Positions 1-8,422 are shown, counted from the first letter of the stretch. The stretch: DNA of 64,000 nucleotides from Parablautia intestinalis (GCA_003612395.1 RAYQ01000009.1:1-64000), one strand, 5' to 3'. The notes: generated by a model not told the origin, from the letters alone. Made by a program: numbers and translations.

Positions 1-359
1 GCCTTCTTCTCCGCCGCCTCCTTCTCCGCTGTTTCGGCTGCTTTTGCCGCATCTCCCGCTGCCGCATCCGCTTCATCCTTATCAGCCTGCGCCTGTTCCA
101 CCTCGTCCTTTACTTCGCCCACCTTTTCAGTAAGCTCATCAACCTTGCCTTGGTATTCTTTCTGTTCGGTTTCAGCACCTTTAAATTCCCAAAAAGCATC
201 ATTTCGTACTTTCTCGGCATTTTCCTTATTTTCCTTAGCTGTTTCTAACGCCTGTTTTGCGCCTTCTAATTCTGTCTTTGCATCGTTACAGTTTCTTTCA
301 GCCTCATCCAATGCGTTCTGGGCTGCCTGCTTTTCCCCAGCCGCCTTATCTAAATCAGC
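1..359 (-). pseudogene. Continuation of coiled-coil surface protein beyond an in-frame amber codon
   Basis: Read on the minus strand in the same frame as the gene that stops at 360-362, this stretch stays open for all 119 codons to the window edge. It encodes more Ala/Glu/Lys-rich heptad-like coiled coil (for example EKEAAEKK and AETAEKEA). I read no second stop or frameshift. It is therefore the distal part of one long gene interrupted by a single TAG, not a separate gene. It has no start codon or ribosome site of its own. It could be a recent nonsense mutation, a sequencing error or a readthrough site. The true C-terminus, where a wall anchor would be expected, lies outside the window. Confidence 0.6.
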
Positions 360-1181
360 CTAGGCCTTCTCAACCGCTGCCTGAGCTGCATCTAATGCTC
401 TATCGCTCAGTGTTGACCCTGTCCCGTTTTGTTTCCTGATAAGCTCCAGCTGGGCATTCGCCTCCGCCACTCTATCCTGTGCCGCTTTGAGCGCCTCGTC
501 TGCTAGACGTTTCTGTTCTACCCATGCCTGATAAGAGAGTTCTGCATTTTCAAGCTTTTCCTGAGCCTGTTTATTTGCTGTTTCTGCGGCATTCAAAATT
601 TCCTCCGCCGCCTCGGCATCCGCCTGTGCCTGTGCTTTAGCCGCCTCTGCTGCAGCGCTGTTTTCATAAATCACAGTCTGAGCGCCTTCTGCTGCGCTTG
701 CCTTTTCTTCTGCTGCATCTGCATCAGAAGCTGCAGAACCTGCCGTTTCCTTTGCTGTATCGTTTGCATCTGAAATATTACCAGACATGGTGCCCATGGT
801 CCCATCATCTGTTACGGTATCTTCCAAATCTTTTTTGGCATCTTCTACATCCTGATTCATCTGCTCAAGTGTTTCTACTTTTCCCTGCAAATCTTCTACT
901 GCAGTATTAGCGCTATCTAATGAATTATTGATACTATCGCTGTTTTCCGTTTTCTCATTAGAAACCACCTCTTTTGCATCTGTGATTTCATCTTTCGCAT
1001 CTGATACTACTTCACTTGTTTTCACTTCATCCGGGGTATTCTGCGAATCAGGATCCTGCTGTCCATCCAATTCTCCAAGCTCTGCTGCCTGCGCCACTAT
1101 GGGATTAGCCGCTGTCATTACTGCCAGAAGGCCAATACCAATCGAATTAACCACTTTTTTGTTTACCAGTTTCTTTTTCAT
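360..1181 (-). CDS. Secreted coiled-coil surface protein, N-terminal part, ended by TAG
   Basis: The start is supported by GGAG nine bases before ATG. Residues 1-33 form a signal peptide: basic MKKKLVNKK, a hydrophobic core, then cleavage near AQAAELG. Residues 34-130 are acidic and rich in Asp/Ser/Thr. From about residue 140 to the stop the chain is a long Ala/Glu/Gln/Lys coiled coil (AAEAAKAQAQADAEAAEE). This suits a wall-associated or secreted fibrous protein; the family is not recognised. A PilZ gene ends 17 bp upstream on the same strand, so the two are probably co-transcribed. The 273-residue product ends in the middle of the helix at a TAG, and the frame continues beyond it (positions 1-359), so the annotated product is probably truncated. 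Confidence 0.75.
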   Translation of the reverse strand: MKKKLVNKKVVNSIGIGLLAVMTAANPIVAQAAELGELDGQQDPDSQNTPDEVKTSEVVSDAKDEITDAKEVVSNEKTENSDSINNSLDSANTAVEDLQGKVETLEQMNQDVEDAKKDLEDTVTDDGTMGTMSGNISDANDTAKETAGSAASDADAAEEKASAAEGAQTVIYENSAAAEAAKAQAQADAEAAEEILNAAETANKQAQEKLENAELSYQAWVEQKRLADEALKAAQDRVAEANAQLELIRKQNGTGSTLSDRALDAAQAAVEKA

Positions 1182-1198
1182 TCACTGTCTCCTTTTCT

Positions 1199-1522
1199 TT
1201 ATAAATTGTCATCTTCCAGTGCAATATGATCAAACAGATATTGCAGCACATCGTCCGTAAACTTTCTCGCGGAAATTCCTGCTACGAGGCTTCCGTCCTC
1301 CTGCTTTTCCTGCCGGTTTACATCCGCATACATAATCAGGGTTTCCGTCACAATGATAATATCCTTTCCGGTAATATCCGGCGCCCCCGGCTCCATTCGG
1401 ACTGCCATCCCTAAAGGACTGATATTCTCTGTTTTCACATAAATCTTTTCCTGTGTGTCACATATCACAATGACACCGTTTGCGGAATATCCCACCCTGT
1501 CGATTTTTCTCCGCTCTTCCAT
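1199..1522 (-). CDS. PilZ domain protein (candidate c-di-GMP receptor)
   Basis: A 107-residue single-domain protein. The N-terminus carries the PilZ signature arginine pair (RKIDR, residues 5-9) and, about 25 residues later, the N-x-S-x-x-G motif (NISPLG). Together these form the c-di-GMP binding surface in PilZ domains. The rest is beta-rich as expected, with no attached output domain. The ATG is preceded by a GGAGGAGAGG-like site. The gene sits 17 bp upstream of the coiled-coil surface protein, so c-di-GMP may influence that protein's export or synthesis; this is an inference from position only. Binding ability is inferred from the motif, and the physiological target is unknown. Confidence 0.75.
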   Translation of the reverse strand: MEERRKIDRVGYSANGVIVICDTQEKIYVKTENISPLGMAVRMEPGAPDITGKDIIIVTETLIMYADVNRQEKQEDGSLVAGISARKFTDDVLQYLFDHIALEDDNL

Positions 1523-1617
1523 CTCCCATTCCTCTCCTCCGGATATACCGGGCTTTCAAACATGCTGACTCTTATGTTTTAAGGAATAGTACGGCTTCGC
1601 AAAATATCCTATACCCA

Positions 1618-1669
1618 TAAAAAGTCCTCTTGCTAAAATTTTCTTACATATTATTTTAACAAGAGGACT
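1618..1669 (-). terminator. Intrinsic terminator, minus strand
   Basis: A 17-bp stem (1623-1639 with 1653-1669) has one G-T pair and a 13-base loop. On the minus strand it is followed by five T residues. It lies about 100 bp upstream of the PilZ start, so it would isolate PilZ from transcription coming from the ABC operon. Confidence 0.6.
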
Positions 1670-1739
1670 ATCCTGCAAACTGCCTCATAGACGTTCATAT
1701 TTTATATTTTTGACTAAATCTTAATTTTTTCCTAAAAAC

Positions 1740-1818
1740 AAGTATCTCGTAGAAATATCACAGACAACCGCTTGTATGCCAAAATTTTAAAGCGAAATCT
1801 CGCAGCTTTGTGACATTT
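1740..1818 (-). promoter_or_regulatory. Possible third copy of the two-component system operator
   Basis: On the minus strand the block opens with AAATGTCAC, a two- or three-base variable step, then CTGCGAGA. It carries GTGATATTT about 50 bp further on. The same arrangement is found upstream of the ABC ATPase gene (5168-5223) and, less completely, upstream of the response regulator. The segment lies between the permease stop and the PilZ gene. It may be a decayed promoter, or an active one feeding PilZ and the coiled-coil gene, although a terminator (1618-1669) lies between. Confidence 0.35.
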
Positions 1819-1849
1819 AAAAACCGAGGACAAATCGCTCCTCGGTTTT
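1819..1849 (-). terminator. Terminator of the ABC permease gene
   Basis: The stem AAACCGAGGA/TCCTCGGTTT has an 8-base loop and is flanked by A and T runs, so it can work in both directions. On the minus strand the stem ends in TTTTT. It lies 13 bp after the permease stop codon. Confidence 0.75.
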
Positions 1850-1861
1850 AGACAGATAAAT

Positions 1862-4432
1862 TTAGTTTTGACGCAGGCGCTCTATAATACTCGTCTTACT
1901 TATCTGTTTATAAAGCAATGCAGGTATTAAGACTGTCAGAATGATAAGGCATGGATATATAACCAGCATAGGCCACATCACAAAGCGGTAGGTAAAGAAC
2001 CAGATACCGTCAGAAATACCTTTCACAATTATGACTGAAAATAGCGTTCCAAATACAACAGATGCAAGAATTGTTCCTGCTGAGTAATACAAACCCTCAT
2101 AGGAAAGCAGCTTTTTTAACTGTTTTCCTGTCATGCCGATGCTCTGCAGCATGGCAAACTCTTTCCTGCGGGTAATAATGCTTGTCAGGACGGAGTTTAC
2201 AAAATTTACAATTCCAATAATGCCAATCACGATGCTCAAAGCCCCGCCGATTGTCACAATTAACGAAGTCAGATTTTCAAAAGAGCTTACATAGGTTTCC
2301 CTACAGTCAAAATCCATGCCTGGCTCTATATCTTTTACATAACCCTCTAAAAATTCTTTCATCTGTGTGTCTGTCCCGCCCTTTACATTAAAAGGAAAGC
2401 AGACAAGGTGCGGCGAAGTGCAAAGCGGCAAATAATTTTCAGTCGGCATATAAAACCGAGTTGTGCCAGTATTTCGGGTAGTAGTCGTATTCTCATTTGC
2501 ACAGACTTTTGCCATTACGATAAGGTCAAAATGATTATCAGTAACGCTTGAAAGACCGTCTATCGAAACATGATTGAAACGGACGGTATCGCCCACTTTA
2601 ACATCTGGATTGTCAATCATATTTCCGTTATCGTCATATTCCACATTAAGCAAAACATATTTTCCTGTTTTAAGAGCCTGCCAGTCTATCTCTCCTTCCA
2701 CAACTTCCATATTTTTTAGCAGGAAGTCATCTGCCCCATACAAACTCACAAGCGGGTTGCCATTTTCATCGGTATTGTAATTTGAAAAAGCATTGCTTTC
2801 AGCAGAAAAGCCTTCTTCCAGCATACGGTCTGTATATAATCTCCCGCCCGCTTCAAAACAATCGCTTTCCATGACTGTTTCTATAAAGGATTCCGACAAA
2901 TCATTGCTGCTCGCTTCATAACGAAATTGAAAATAATCCGCAGTCGAAACCACAAAATCAGTATTTACAAATTTTGCTATATATTTATCAATATCAAAGC
3001 CACTAGAAAAAGTAAATACTGTATTAAACAACACCAACGATAGTGTCATGGAAGCGATTACAAGCACAGTACGCTTACGGTTTCGTCCTAAATTTGCCAG
3101 TGCCATACGATAGATTTTTGCTCCATGCGAAGAATTTTTAAGTGCATGTTTCTTTCCTCTAAATGCAGACGAATCATTTTCCGTATATTTGATTGCTTCA
3201 ATTGGAGATACCGTTCCTGCAATTTTGGCAGGCTTTTGCACGCTAATCAAGACGGTAAAGACTGCAAACGCAGCAGCCCCTATAAAAATTAGCGGGTTGG
3301 CAGTTACGGTTATGCCGGCATCCGCAGTATAAATTGTCCCATTCATTAGGAATGGCACTAATGCACGTCCCAGAAAGAATCCAATCAGCAGACCAATGGG
3401 AACTCCTATCAAAGAAAGATTGACCGCCTGACGGTTAATCATCTTTTTTATCTGCCGCTTTGTTGTTCCTAAAGTCTTTAACTGCCCATAAGCCTGAATA
3501 TCCTGTATTACGGATATCTGAAAAATATTATAGATAATCAGATATCCGGTGACTATTATTAAAAGGATACCTACCACGCCAGAAATGAGCAACGTAGGAT
3601 TTTCAAACAGGTTAGAGCTTTGATATGCAGGGCTGACACGGGCAATCATATAGTTTTCTTCCTTCGGGCTTGCGCCCATTATGTCACAGGTATAGCCTGT
3701 TTCAGAAAGCAGCCTGCTTAGCTTCGATTCTATGTCCCCTTTACCATGAAACATGATATAAGCGGTCACAACACCCGAATAATCATTATCTTCCCGATAT
3801 GTGTATTCCAGAATATCTGAATGGCTGTCAATAAAGGATTTGGAAACAATCATCCGTCCAATATTACTCAGGCTGTCTGTTTCCCAAAAACCACAAAGAA
3901 CAAAATCCGTCTCATATTCTGTCCCTTTGATTTCATACTTTAAGGAAACTGTTTCACCAATCCCCGCTTTTATGCCTAATGCGTCCAATGTCTTTGTGTC
4001 CGCAATAATCTCATTTTCAGCTTCTGGTCTGCGACCTGTCGTTGGTTCATAGCGGGCAAACTCTAAGGCCGTATCGTCCATATACCACAGATCAGAACGC
4101 CACTTTTCCAATCCTTCGTTCTTTATGCGATAGGAAACTGCTTTCGTGTAGGCAATCTTTTCAATAAGGGAATTGCCCTCAATGTCATTATAAATATCAT
4201 CACTGATATAGTTTAAAGCCGCCTGCCCATCCCCGCCCGCTTTTCTGATGTTCTGCTCCTGCACGGTGTCAATCAATCCAGATCCTAATGTGAAAATAGT
4301 AGTAAACAATACAGCTGTTAAGGCAATGGCAATAACGGCAATAATATTTCTGCTCTTATTTGATTTAAAATAACGGTTTGACAAATTTTTGACGGCATGG
4401 CGGTTATTATTGCCAAATAGAATATCGCTCAT
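1862..4432 (-). CDS. ABC transporter permease, MacB/FtsX type
   Basis: An 856-residue membrane protein with two FtsX-like halves. The N-terminal helix (about 28-52) is followed by a large extracytoplasmic domain and three helices (about 285-390). A second hydrophobic start near 455-475 precedes another extracytoplasmic domain, and three helices end the chain (about 750-850). Such permeases do not form a solute channel; they use ATPase motion to move or release substrates such as antimicrobial peptides or lipoproteins. The start overlaps the ATPase stop by 4 bp (ATGA-type coupling). The complete neighbourhood of response regulator, kinase, ATPase and permease is the usual layout for peptide-antibiotic detoxification systems in Firmicutes. 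The substrate cannot be read from the sequence. Confidence 0.88.
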   Translation of the reverse strand: MSDILFGNNNRHAVKNLSNRYFKSNKSRNIIAVIAIALTAVLFTTIFTLGSGLIDTVQEQNIRKAGGDGQAALNYISDDIYNDIEGNSLIEKIAYTKAVSYRIKNEGLEKWRSDLWYMDDTALEFARYEPTTGRRPEAENEIIADTKTLDALGIKAGIGETVSLKYEIKGTEYETDFVLCGFWETDSLSNIGRMIVSKSFIDSHSDILEYTYREDNDYSGVVTAYIMFHGKGDIESKLSRLLSETGYTCDIMGASPKEENYMIARVSPAYQSSNLFENPTLLISGVVGILLIIVTGYLIIYNIFQISVIQDIQAYGQLKTLGTTKRQIKKMINRQAVNLSLIGVPIGLLIGFFLGRALVPFLMNGTIYTADAGITVTANPLIFIGAAAFAVFTVLISVQKPAKIAGTVSPIEAIKYTENDSSAFRGKKHALKNSSHGAKIYRMALANLGRNRKRTVLVIASMTLSLVLFNTVFTFSSGFDIDKYIAKFVNTDFVVSTADYFQFRYEASSNDLSESFIETVMESDCFEAGGRLYTDRMLEEGFSAESNAFSNYNTDENGNPLVSLYGADDFLLKNMEVVEGEIDWQALKTGKYVLLNVEYDDNGNMIDNPDVKVGDTVRFNHVSIDGLSSVTDNHFDLIVMAKVCANENTTTTRNTGTTRFYMPTENYLPLCTSPHLVCFPFNVKGGTDTQMKEFLEGYVKDIEPGMDFDCRETYVSSFENLTSLIVTIGGALSIVIGIIGIVNFVNSVLTSIITRRKEFAMLQSIGMTGKQLKKLLSYEGLYYSAGTILASVVFGTLFSVIIVKGISDGIWFFTYRFVMWPMLVIYPCLIILTVLIPALLYKQISKTSIIERLRQN

Positions 4433-5112
4433 GCTGATGCCTCCCCTTGCTGTGAAATTCTGCCATCTTCAATACGGATGATACGGTCAGCAAGCTGGGC
4501 AATTTCGCTATTATGGGTAATCATTACAATTGTCTGGTTGAATTTACCTGTAGTGACTTTCAAAAGCCCCAAAACATCGCTACTCGTCCTGCTGTCAAGG
4601 TTTCCTGTCGGCTCGTCCGCCAAAATGATTGCCGGTTTTGAAACTAAGGCTCTGGCAATCGCCACACGCTGCTGCTGCCCCCCAGACAGATTGTTCGGCA
4701 TATTATTCAGCTTATCCTTTAGTGCCAGCATCCCCACAACGTCATCCATGAACTTCTGGTCTACGCTGTCCCCATCTAATTCTACGGGCAGTACAATATT
4801 TTCATATACATTTAGGACAGGAACAAGGTTATAATTCTGAAATATAAATCCGATATTCCGCCTGCGGAAAATTGTGAGCTGTTCGTCTTTCATCTCTGAC
4901 AGTTCTTTTCCCCTGACCTTGACCTTGCCAGAAGTTGGAATATCCAGACCTCCCATCATGTTCAGTAAAGTTGATTTGCCACTGCCTGACGTTCCGACAA
5001 TGGCAACAAACTCCCCCTCGTTAATCACAAGCGTCACGCCATCCAACGCTTTCGTGATGTTCGGTTCTGTCCCATAGTATTTCTTTAGCTCTGTCACTTG
5101 TAAAATGCTCAT
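4429..5112 (-). CDS. ABC transporter ATP-binding protein, MacB/LolD type
   Basis: The 227-residue ATPase has Walker A GTSGSGKST, the signature LSGGQQQRVAIARAL, Walker B IILADEPTGNLD and a switch histidine in ITHNSE. This is the MacB/LolD class that pairs with FtsX-type permeases. I place the start at the ATG that gives MSILQVTEL, because AAAGGA lies eleven bases before it. An in-frame ATG four codons upstream (5124) overlaps that ribosome site. The 3' end overlaps the permease start by four bases. Transcription probably starts from the promoter at 5145-5176, separate from that of the two-component genes. Confidence 0.92.
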   Translation of the reverse strand: MSILQVTELKKYYGTEPNITKALDGVTLVINEGEFVAIVGTSGSGKSTLLNMMGGLDIPTSGKVKVRGKELSEMKDEQLTIFRRRNIGFIFQNYNLVPVLNVYENIVLPVELDGDSVDQKFMDDVVGMLALKDKLNNMPNNLSGGQQQRVAIARALVSKPAIILADEPTGNLDSRTSSDVLGLLKVTTGKFNQTIVMITHNSEIAQLADRIIRIEDGRISQQGEASA

Positions 5113-5144
5113 AAAAAACACCATCCTTTCATTTTGATGGCTAT

Positions 5145-5223
5145 ATTATAGAATTCAATCCTCACACAAATGTCACGGTATCAGGGAAATTTACGTTTTA
5201 ATTCTCGCAGTTTGGTGACATTT
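5145..5223 (-). promoter_or_regulatory. Promoter and candidate operator of the ABC operon
   Basis: Between the kinase stop and the ATPase start, the minus strand carries AAATGTCAC (5215-5223), CTGCGAGA, and about 38 bp later GTGACATTT (5168-5176). The outer 9-mers are inverted copies of each other. A TATAAT (5145-5150) follows about 19 bp after the second half-site. This is the expected place for the response regulator to activate the ABC genes. Confidence 0.55.
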
Positions 5224-5228
5224 CGCTT

Positions 5229-6260
5229 TCAGTCGGCAGGAAGAAATACGGAAAAAGTTGCTCCCCTTTGAGAGCTGGAAGTTACTTTTACATATCCGCC
5301 CTGCATTGTGATGATTTCTCTGGTTAGATACAGACCGATACCTATCCCGTCTATATCGTGGACTTCGCTTTCACGGTAAAAACGTTTAAAGATTTCCGCA
5401 TGATGTTTTTCTGGAATCCCTTTTCCATTATCAGAGATGTCGATTTTCAAATACATTTCCCATTTTTCTGCTTTGACACGGATTTCACCGCCTCCCGGCG
5501 TATATTTTACCGCATTGTCCAAAATATTGAACAGGGCTTCGCTCGTCCATTTTTTATCATGCGTAACCTCTATGCTTTCTGGGCAATGCACCAAAACCTT
5601 AATGTTTTTCTTTTCAGCGTTTAATAGTATCCCGCCCAATGCGGACGCAAGCGTATCATAAATCGGCTGCTTTTTCTTTTCCAAAGAAATAATGCCTGTT
5701 TCCAATCGGGATGTCTTTATAAGCGTCTGCATAAGAAAATCAAGTTTGTCAAGCTGCCCGCCCATCGCAGAAAGAAATTCTTTCTGCTTTTGCTCTGGTA
5801 TATCCCGTTCCAGCAAAGTTGTCTCTATCATTTTCAGATTGGCAATCGGCGTTTTAACTTGATGCGATACATCAGATATCAATTCTTGCAAGTCCTCCCG
5901 TTCTCTGGCTATGCTCTGGCGGTTTTCACACATGATGCCATATAATCGGGAGAGTCGGTGGCTGATTTTATAAAAAAGGCTTTCTTCTTCTGCAAACTCC
6001 AAATTCGCTGCATTTCCCTGCATCATCCCGTCAAGCTGTCTGCACAGCATATCGGAAAAAGCAGTCAGCTTTTTGCGGACAATGGCAATAAAAGAAAACA
6101 TGCCGCCATAAACAAGAACGGCTAAAAACAAGATGGCATAAACGGCAGCGGCATTATCCGTCAACAGATAAAGAAAAACAGCGACTGATGCAAATAGGAA
6201 AGCCAATAAAGCACTTATGACTACACAAATCCTGTTAATGGAGAACTTTACCGTTTTCAT
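5229..6260 (-). CDS. Sensor histidine kinase with short external loop
   Basis: The 343-residue kinase has two adjacent transmembrane helices (about 10-33 and 40-62) and only a few residues outside, as in intramembrane-sensing kinases tied to ABC transporters. The H-box is VSHQVKTP (phospho-acceptor His133), the N-box ILDNAVKYTP, and the G-boxes DNGKGIPE and GIGIGLYL. I start it at the ATG overlapping the regulator stop (ATGA), because GGAGGG lies eight bases upstream; a longer frame start at 6281 has no comparable site. It probably senses drug load on the neighbouring transporter. It does not share a promoter with the ABC genes, which have their own at 5145-5223. Confidence 0.92.
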   Translation of the reverse strand: MKTVKFSINRICVVISALLAFLFASVAVFLYLLTDNAAAVYAILFLAVLVYGGMFSFIAIVRKKLTAFSDMLCRQLDGMMQGNAANLEFAEEESLFYKISHRLSRLYGIMCENRQSIAREREDLQELISDVSHQVKTPIANLKMIETTLLERDIPEQKQKEFLSAMGGQLDKLDFLMQTLIKTSRLETGIISLEKKKQPIYDTLASALGGILLNAEKKNIKVLVHCPESIEVTHDKKWTSEALFNILDNAVKYTPGGGEIRVKAEKWEMYLKIDISDNGKGIPEKHHAEIFKRFYRESEVHDIDGIGIGLYLTREIITMQGGYVKVTSSSQRGATFSVFLPAD

Positions 6261-6940
6261 TTTTTCAGCCCTCCAACCCACATATAACCCATTCCGTAAA
6301 CCGTTTTGATATATTGGAAACTTCCCGCTTCAATTTTTGCCCTGATGCGGCTGATGGCACAAGTCAATGCGTGTTCGTCAACAAAATTCCCATCAGCATC
6401 CCATAGCTTTTCCAGTAAAATACGCCTTGTCAAAACAATCTGCATATTTGCTGTCAATATTTTTAAGATACGGTATTCCATAGCTGTGAATGAAATATCT
6501 TCTCCTGCAAGCGTAGCGCTCATCTCCAAAAAATTGATGAACAGATTCCCGTCATCATAACAGTCTATGGTACTTTGCTTTTGAATGCGGGAGAGCAGGG
6601 CTGACACTTTTTTCTGAAAAACATTTATAGGGAAAGGCTTTATCACATAGTCATCAGCGCCCAATTCAAACCCCCTTAACTGGTCGCTTTCCATGTCCCG
6701 GGCAGTCAAAAAAATCACGGCGGTATCGGGATTTTTCTTTTTCATCTCACTGCATAAATCAAAACCATTTCCATCTGGCAGATTCACATCAAGCACCGCA
6801 AGCCCATACTTTTCTTCTGTAAAAAACCTCATCGCTGCTCCTTTTGACAAAGCACTGTCCACATCATAACCTGACATGGACAGGTTGTAACACAATGTAC
6901 TATTCAAAAGTTTGTCATCTTCAACAACAAGTATCCGCAT
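6257..6940 (-). CDS. OmpR-family response regulator
   Basis: A 227-residue regulator. The receiver domain has the acidic pair EDD (residues 7-9), phospho-acceptor Asp51 in VLDVNLPDG, Thr in FLTARD and Lys in VIKPFP. A C-terminal winged helix (about 130-225) has the typical RRILLEKLW and IRAKIE segments and ends YGMGYMWVGG. It is cotranscribed with the kinase, whose start codon overlaps its stop. It is the presumed activator of the ABC operon. A motif shared by the upstream regions of this gene and the ABC operon is the likely binding site and also points to autoregulation. Confidence 0.93.
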   Translation of the reverse strand: MRILVVEDDKLLNSTLCYNLSMSGYDVDSALSKGAAMRFFTEEKYGLAVLDVNLPDGNGFDLCSEMKKKNPDTAVIFLTARDMESDQLRGFELGADDYVIKPFPINVFQKKVSALLSRIQKQSTIDCYDDGNLFINFLEMSATLAGEDISFTAMEYRILKILTANMQIVLTRRILLEKLWDADGNFVDEHALTCAISRIRAKIEAGSFQYIKTVYGMGYMWVGGLKK

Positions 6941-7020
6941 AAAACCACTCCTTGTTTTTAGTCATTCTATCACCCAAATGTCGCAGAAACCTCACAAAAC
7001 ATAATTTTTTAATATCTCAC
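6941..7020 (-). promoter_or_regulatory. Upstream region of the response regulator with shared operator motif
   Basis: On the minus strand the region holds CGTGAGATATTAAAA and then GCGACATTTGGGTGA. These match in order and approximate spacing the GCGAGAATTAAAA and GTGACATTTGTGTGA blocks before the ABC operon. A TAGAAT hexamer follows the second block and could be the -10 element. It is consistent with autoregulation by the encoded regulator. Confidence 0.4.
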
Positions 7021-7086
7021 GCTCTGTATATAGTATTACTATTTAAGCAAACCATATCAATAAATTACATATGAACTTTATCCATT

Positions 7087-7120
7087 CAAAAAAGGCGACA
7101 GAGTTTTGCACCCTATCGCC
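7087..7120 (-). terminator. Intrinsic terminator next to tnpV scrap
   Basis: An 11-bp stem (7094-7104 with 7110-7120, two wobble pairs) with a 5-base loop is followed on the minus strand by six T residues. It lies just downstream of the tnpV-like remnant and upstream of the regulator promoter. Confidence 0.65.
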
Positions 7121-7128
7121 ATTGCCGT

Positions 7129-7250
7129 TTATGTGTAGATTATCTCTTTCATGCTCTCTATGAGCCTTTCAGAGCGTTCCTGTGCCTGTCTGTCAATGTC
7201 GGCAAGGTAATCATTGAGTTTGCCATTTTCTATTTCCACCACATAAGATA
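7129..7250 (-). pseudogene. TnpV-like transposon protein remnant
   Basis: An open stretch of about 40 codons with no ATG encodes NGKLNDYLADIDRQAQERSE and then LIESMKE, and stops after IIYT. From memory, the family of TnpV proteins of clostridial mobilisable transposons has a central SGKLNAYLADIDREAQE-like segment and ends near VNSEIIY. The remnant therefore seems to join that central part to the extreme C-terminus with an internal deletion, and it lacks the N-terminal half. It suggests the adjacent two-component/ABC block arrived on, or next to, a mobile element. The identification is by recall of motif similarity and was not searched. Confidence 0.45.
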
Positions 7251-7385
7251 TTCACTCCACATATTTGTGTCTGCTGTCTTAAACACAATTTTTGAGTTTT
7301 GTCCTTATCTGGTTTCATACTTAATTCAGATTGGAATACTCATTGTTGCCCATGCAAATTTCATTTATCAGGTTTACAAGGGAAA

Positions 7386-7424
7386 AACAAACGCTGCCAC
7401 GCTTCGCGAGCCAGCTTATTGTAA
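7386..7424 (+). repeat. Family A hairpin repeat, single copy
   Basis: The 39-bp unit begins AACAAACGC and ends CTTATTGTAA. Between these lies an imperfect hairpin with a CGC-TTC-GCG core (GCGAAGC on the other strand). The same unit occurs at 15176-15214 (inverted), 26147-26294 (four tandem copies), 46477-46514, 46631-46665 and 55044-55083. Confidence 0.7.
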
Positions 7425-7429
7425 GAAAT

Positions 7430-7457
7430 AGCCGCCACTGCTGCAATAGTGACGGCT
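7430..7457 (-). terminator. Probable terminator of the SARP-type regulator
   Basis: A 10-bp stem (7430-7439 with 7448-7457, one wobble pair) and an 8-base loop are followed on the minus strand by ATTTCTT. The T run is weak, so efficiency is uncertain. It lies about 140 bp after the regulator stop. Confidence 0.45.
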
Positions 7458-7599
7458 GACCGTTATTAGCGGAAAATCAGTTGTTTTCTTTGGGGCAGAT
7501 CCGCTTTATGACTTTCCCTTTTTCTGTCTTCAATATAGCATACTTGACAGCAGGATTCAAGAGCCATATACACGTTTACTATTGTACCTGCTTCGGCAG

Positions 7600-8382
7600 T
7601 TACAACCTCCTTAGTTCCTGGGTCATATCCGCATAATACCACAGTTCTCCTTTTCCGGTTCTTTTCGTATAAGCTGCCTCTATTCTTTGAAATACGCTGC
7701 TGCAAAATTCCAATTTTGTCTTAACCAGCATTAAAATAAAGTGTCTGTTTCCATATCTGGTAAAAGCATCTCCAATACGAAGGGAATCGCCGATTACTTC
7801 TTTTAAAAGCTGCATCTGCTCCTGAAGATCCATCACCTTCTGACTTTTTTTATGGCTCAAAGTAAGGAACATCAAGGCCGCTGAAAATTCATTTCGCTCC
7901 TTTGCCCGCACCACCAGGCGGCAGTAATCTACGAAGCTGGGATAGGTGCAGTAATAGGCTCCCTTTAGATCCTCCTTTTCAAAAATTGCCTGCTCAATGT
8001 CATTTCTTTTTAGTCTGAAGGCTTTGTCCATATTTTTCCAGCCGTCAGCATTGTTTATATTTCTTTTATGGTTTTCATCCATAAGTTCTATCGCTTCGAA
8101 ACATTCCTGCATTTCCTTCGCAGGCACGTCTCCGCCCATCTCCCGGGCATAAAGCTCTACGGTTTCATTATAGATGGCAAGCGCCTCGTCATAGCGGTAC
8201 ATCTCCAGGTTGCAGCGCATCTGCTTTAACTGCCAGTTTTCAAAGGGGTAGATGGATGCCGCTCTTTTATAAAGCAGCAGTCTGCTTTTGTAATCCCTGC
8301 TCTTTTCAAGCTCTCTCTCCAATTCCTCCACAGACCAGATATACAATTCCTTAAAAAATGTACTTTTTTGAAAAAACCACAT
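7600..8382 (-). CDS. C-terminal (BTAD and beyond) part of SARP-type regulator, out of frame
   Basis: This 260-residue frame lacks a ribosome site at its first ATG. It is alpha-helical and TPR-like (LYKRAASIYPFENWQLKQMR, YDEALAIYNETVELY), which is the bacterial transcriptional activation (BTAD) region of SARP/AfsR-type regulators plus a C-terminal extension. Reading upstream through the run of ten G with one G removed continues LYLWKANELYLGELLP. That joins exactly to the winged-helix half at 8423-8848, and LYLGELLP is typical of BTAD domains. The two frames are therefore one gene of about 415 residues, and this half is translated only when the tract has nine (or twelve) G. The cause could be slippage or a sequencing error. 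Confidence 0.7.
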   Translation of the reverse strand: MWFFQKSTFFKELYIWSVEELERELEKSRDYKSRLLLYKRAASIYPFENWQLKQMRCNLEMYRYDEALAIYNETVELYAREMGGDVPAKEMQECFEAIELMDENHKRNINNADGWKNMDKAFRLKRNDIEQAIFEKEDLKGAYYCTYPSFVDYCRLVVRAKERNEFSAALMFLTLSHKKSQKVMDLQEQMQLLKEVIGDSLRIGDAFTRYGNRHFILMLVKTKLEFCSSVFQRIEAAYTKRTGKGELWYYADMTQELRRL

Positions 8383-8422
8383 GTCCGATGCATTAGCGGG
8401 AAGCAGCTCCCCTAAATAAAGT

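Noticed and set aside
7466-7705. 79-codon minus-strand frame overlapping the end of the SARP-type gene
   Set aside because: It overlaps the BTAD half in another frame, has no ribosome site and its product resembles no domain.
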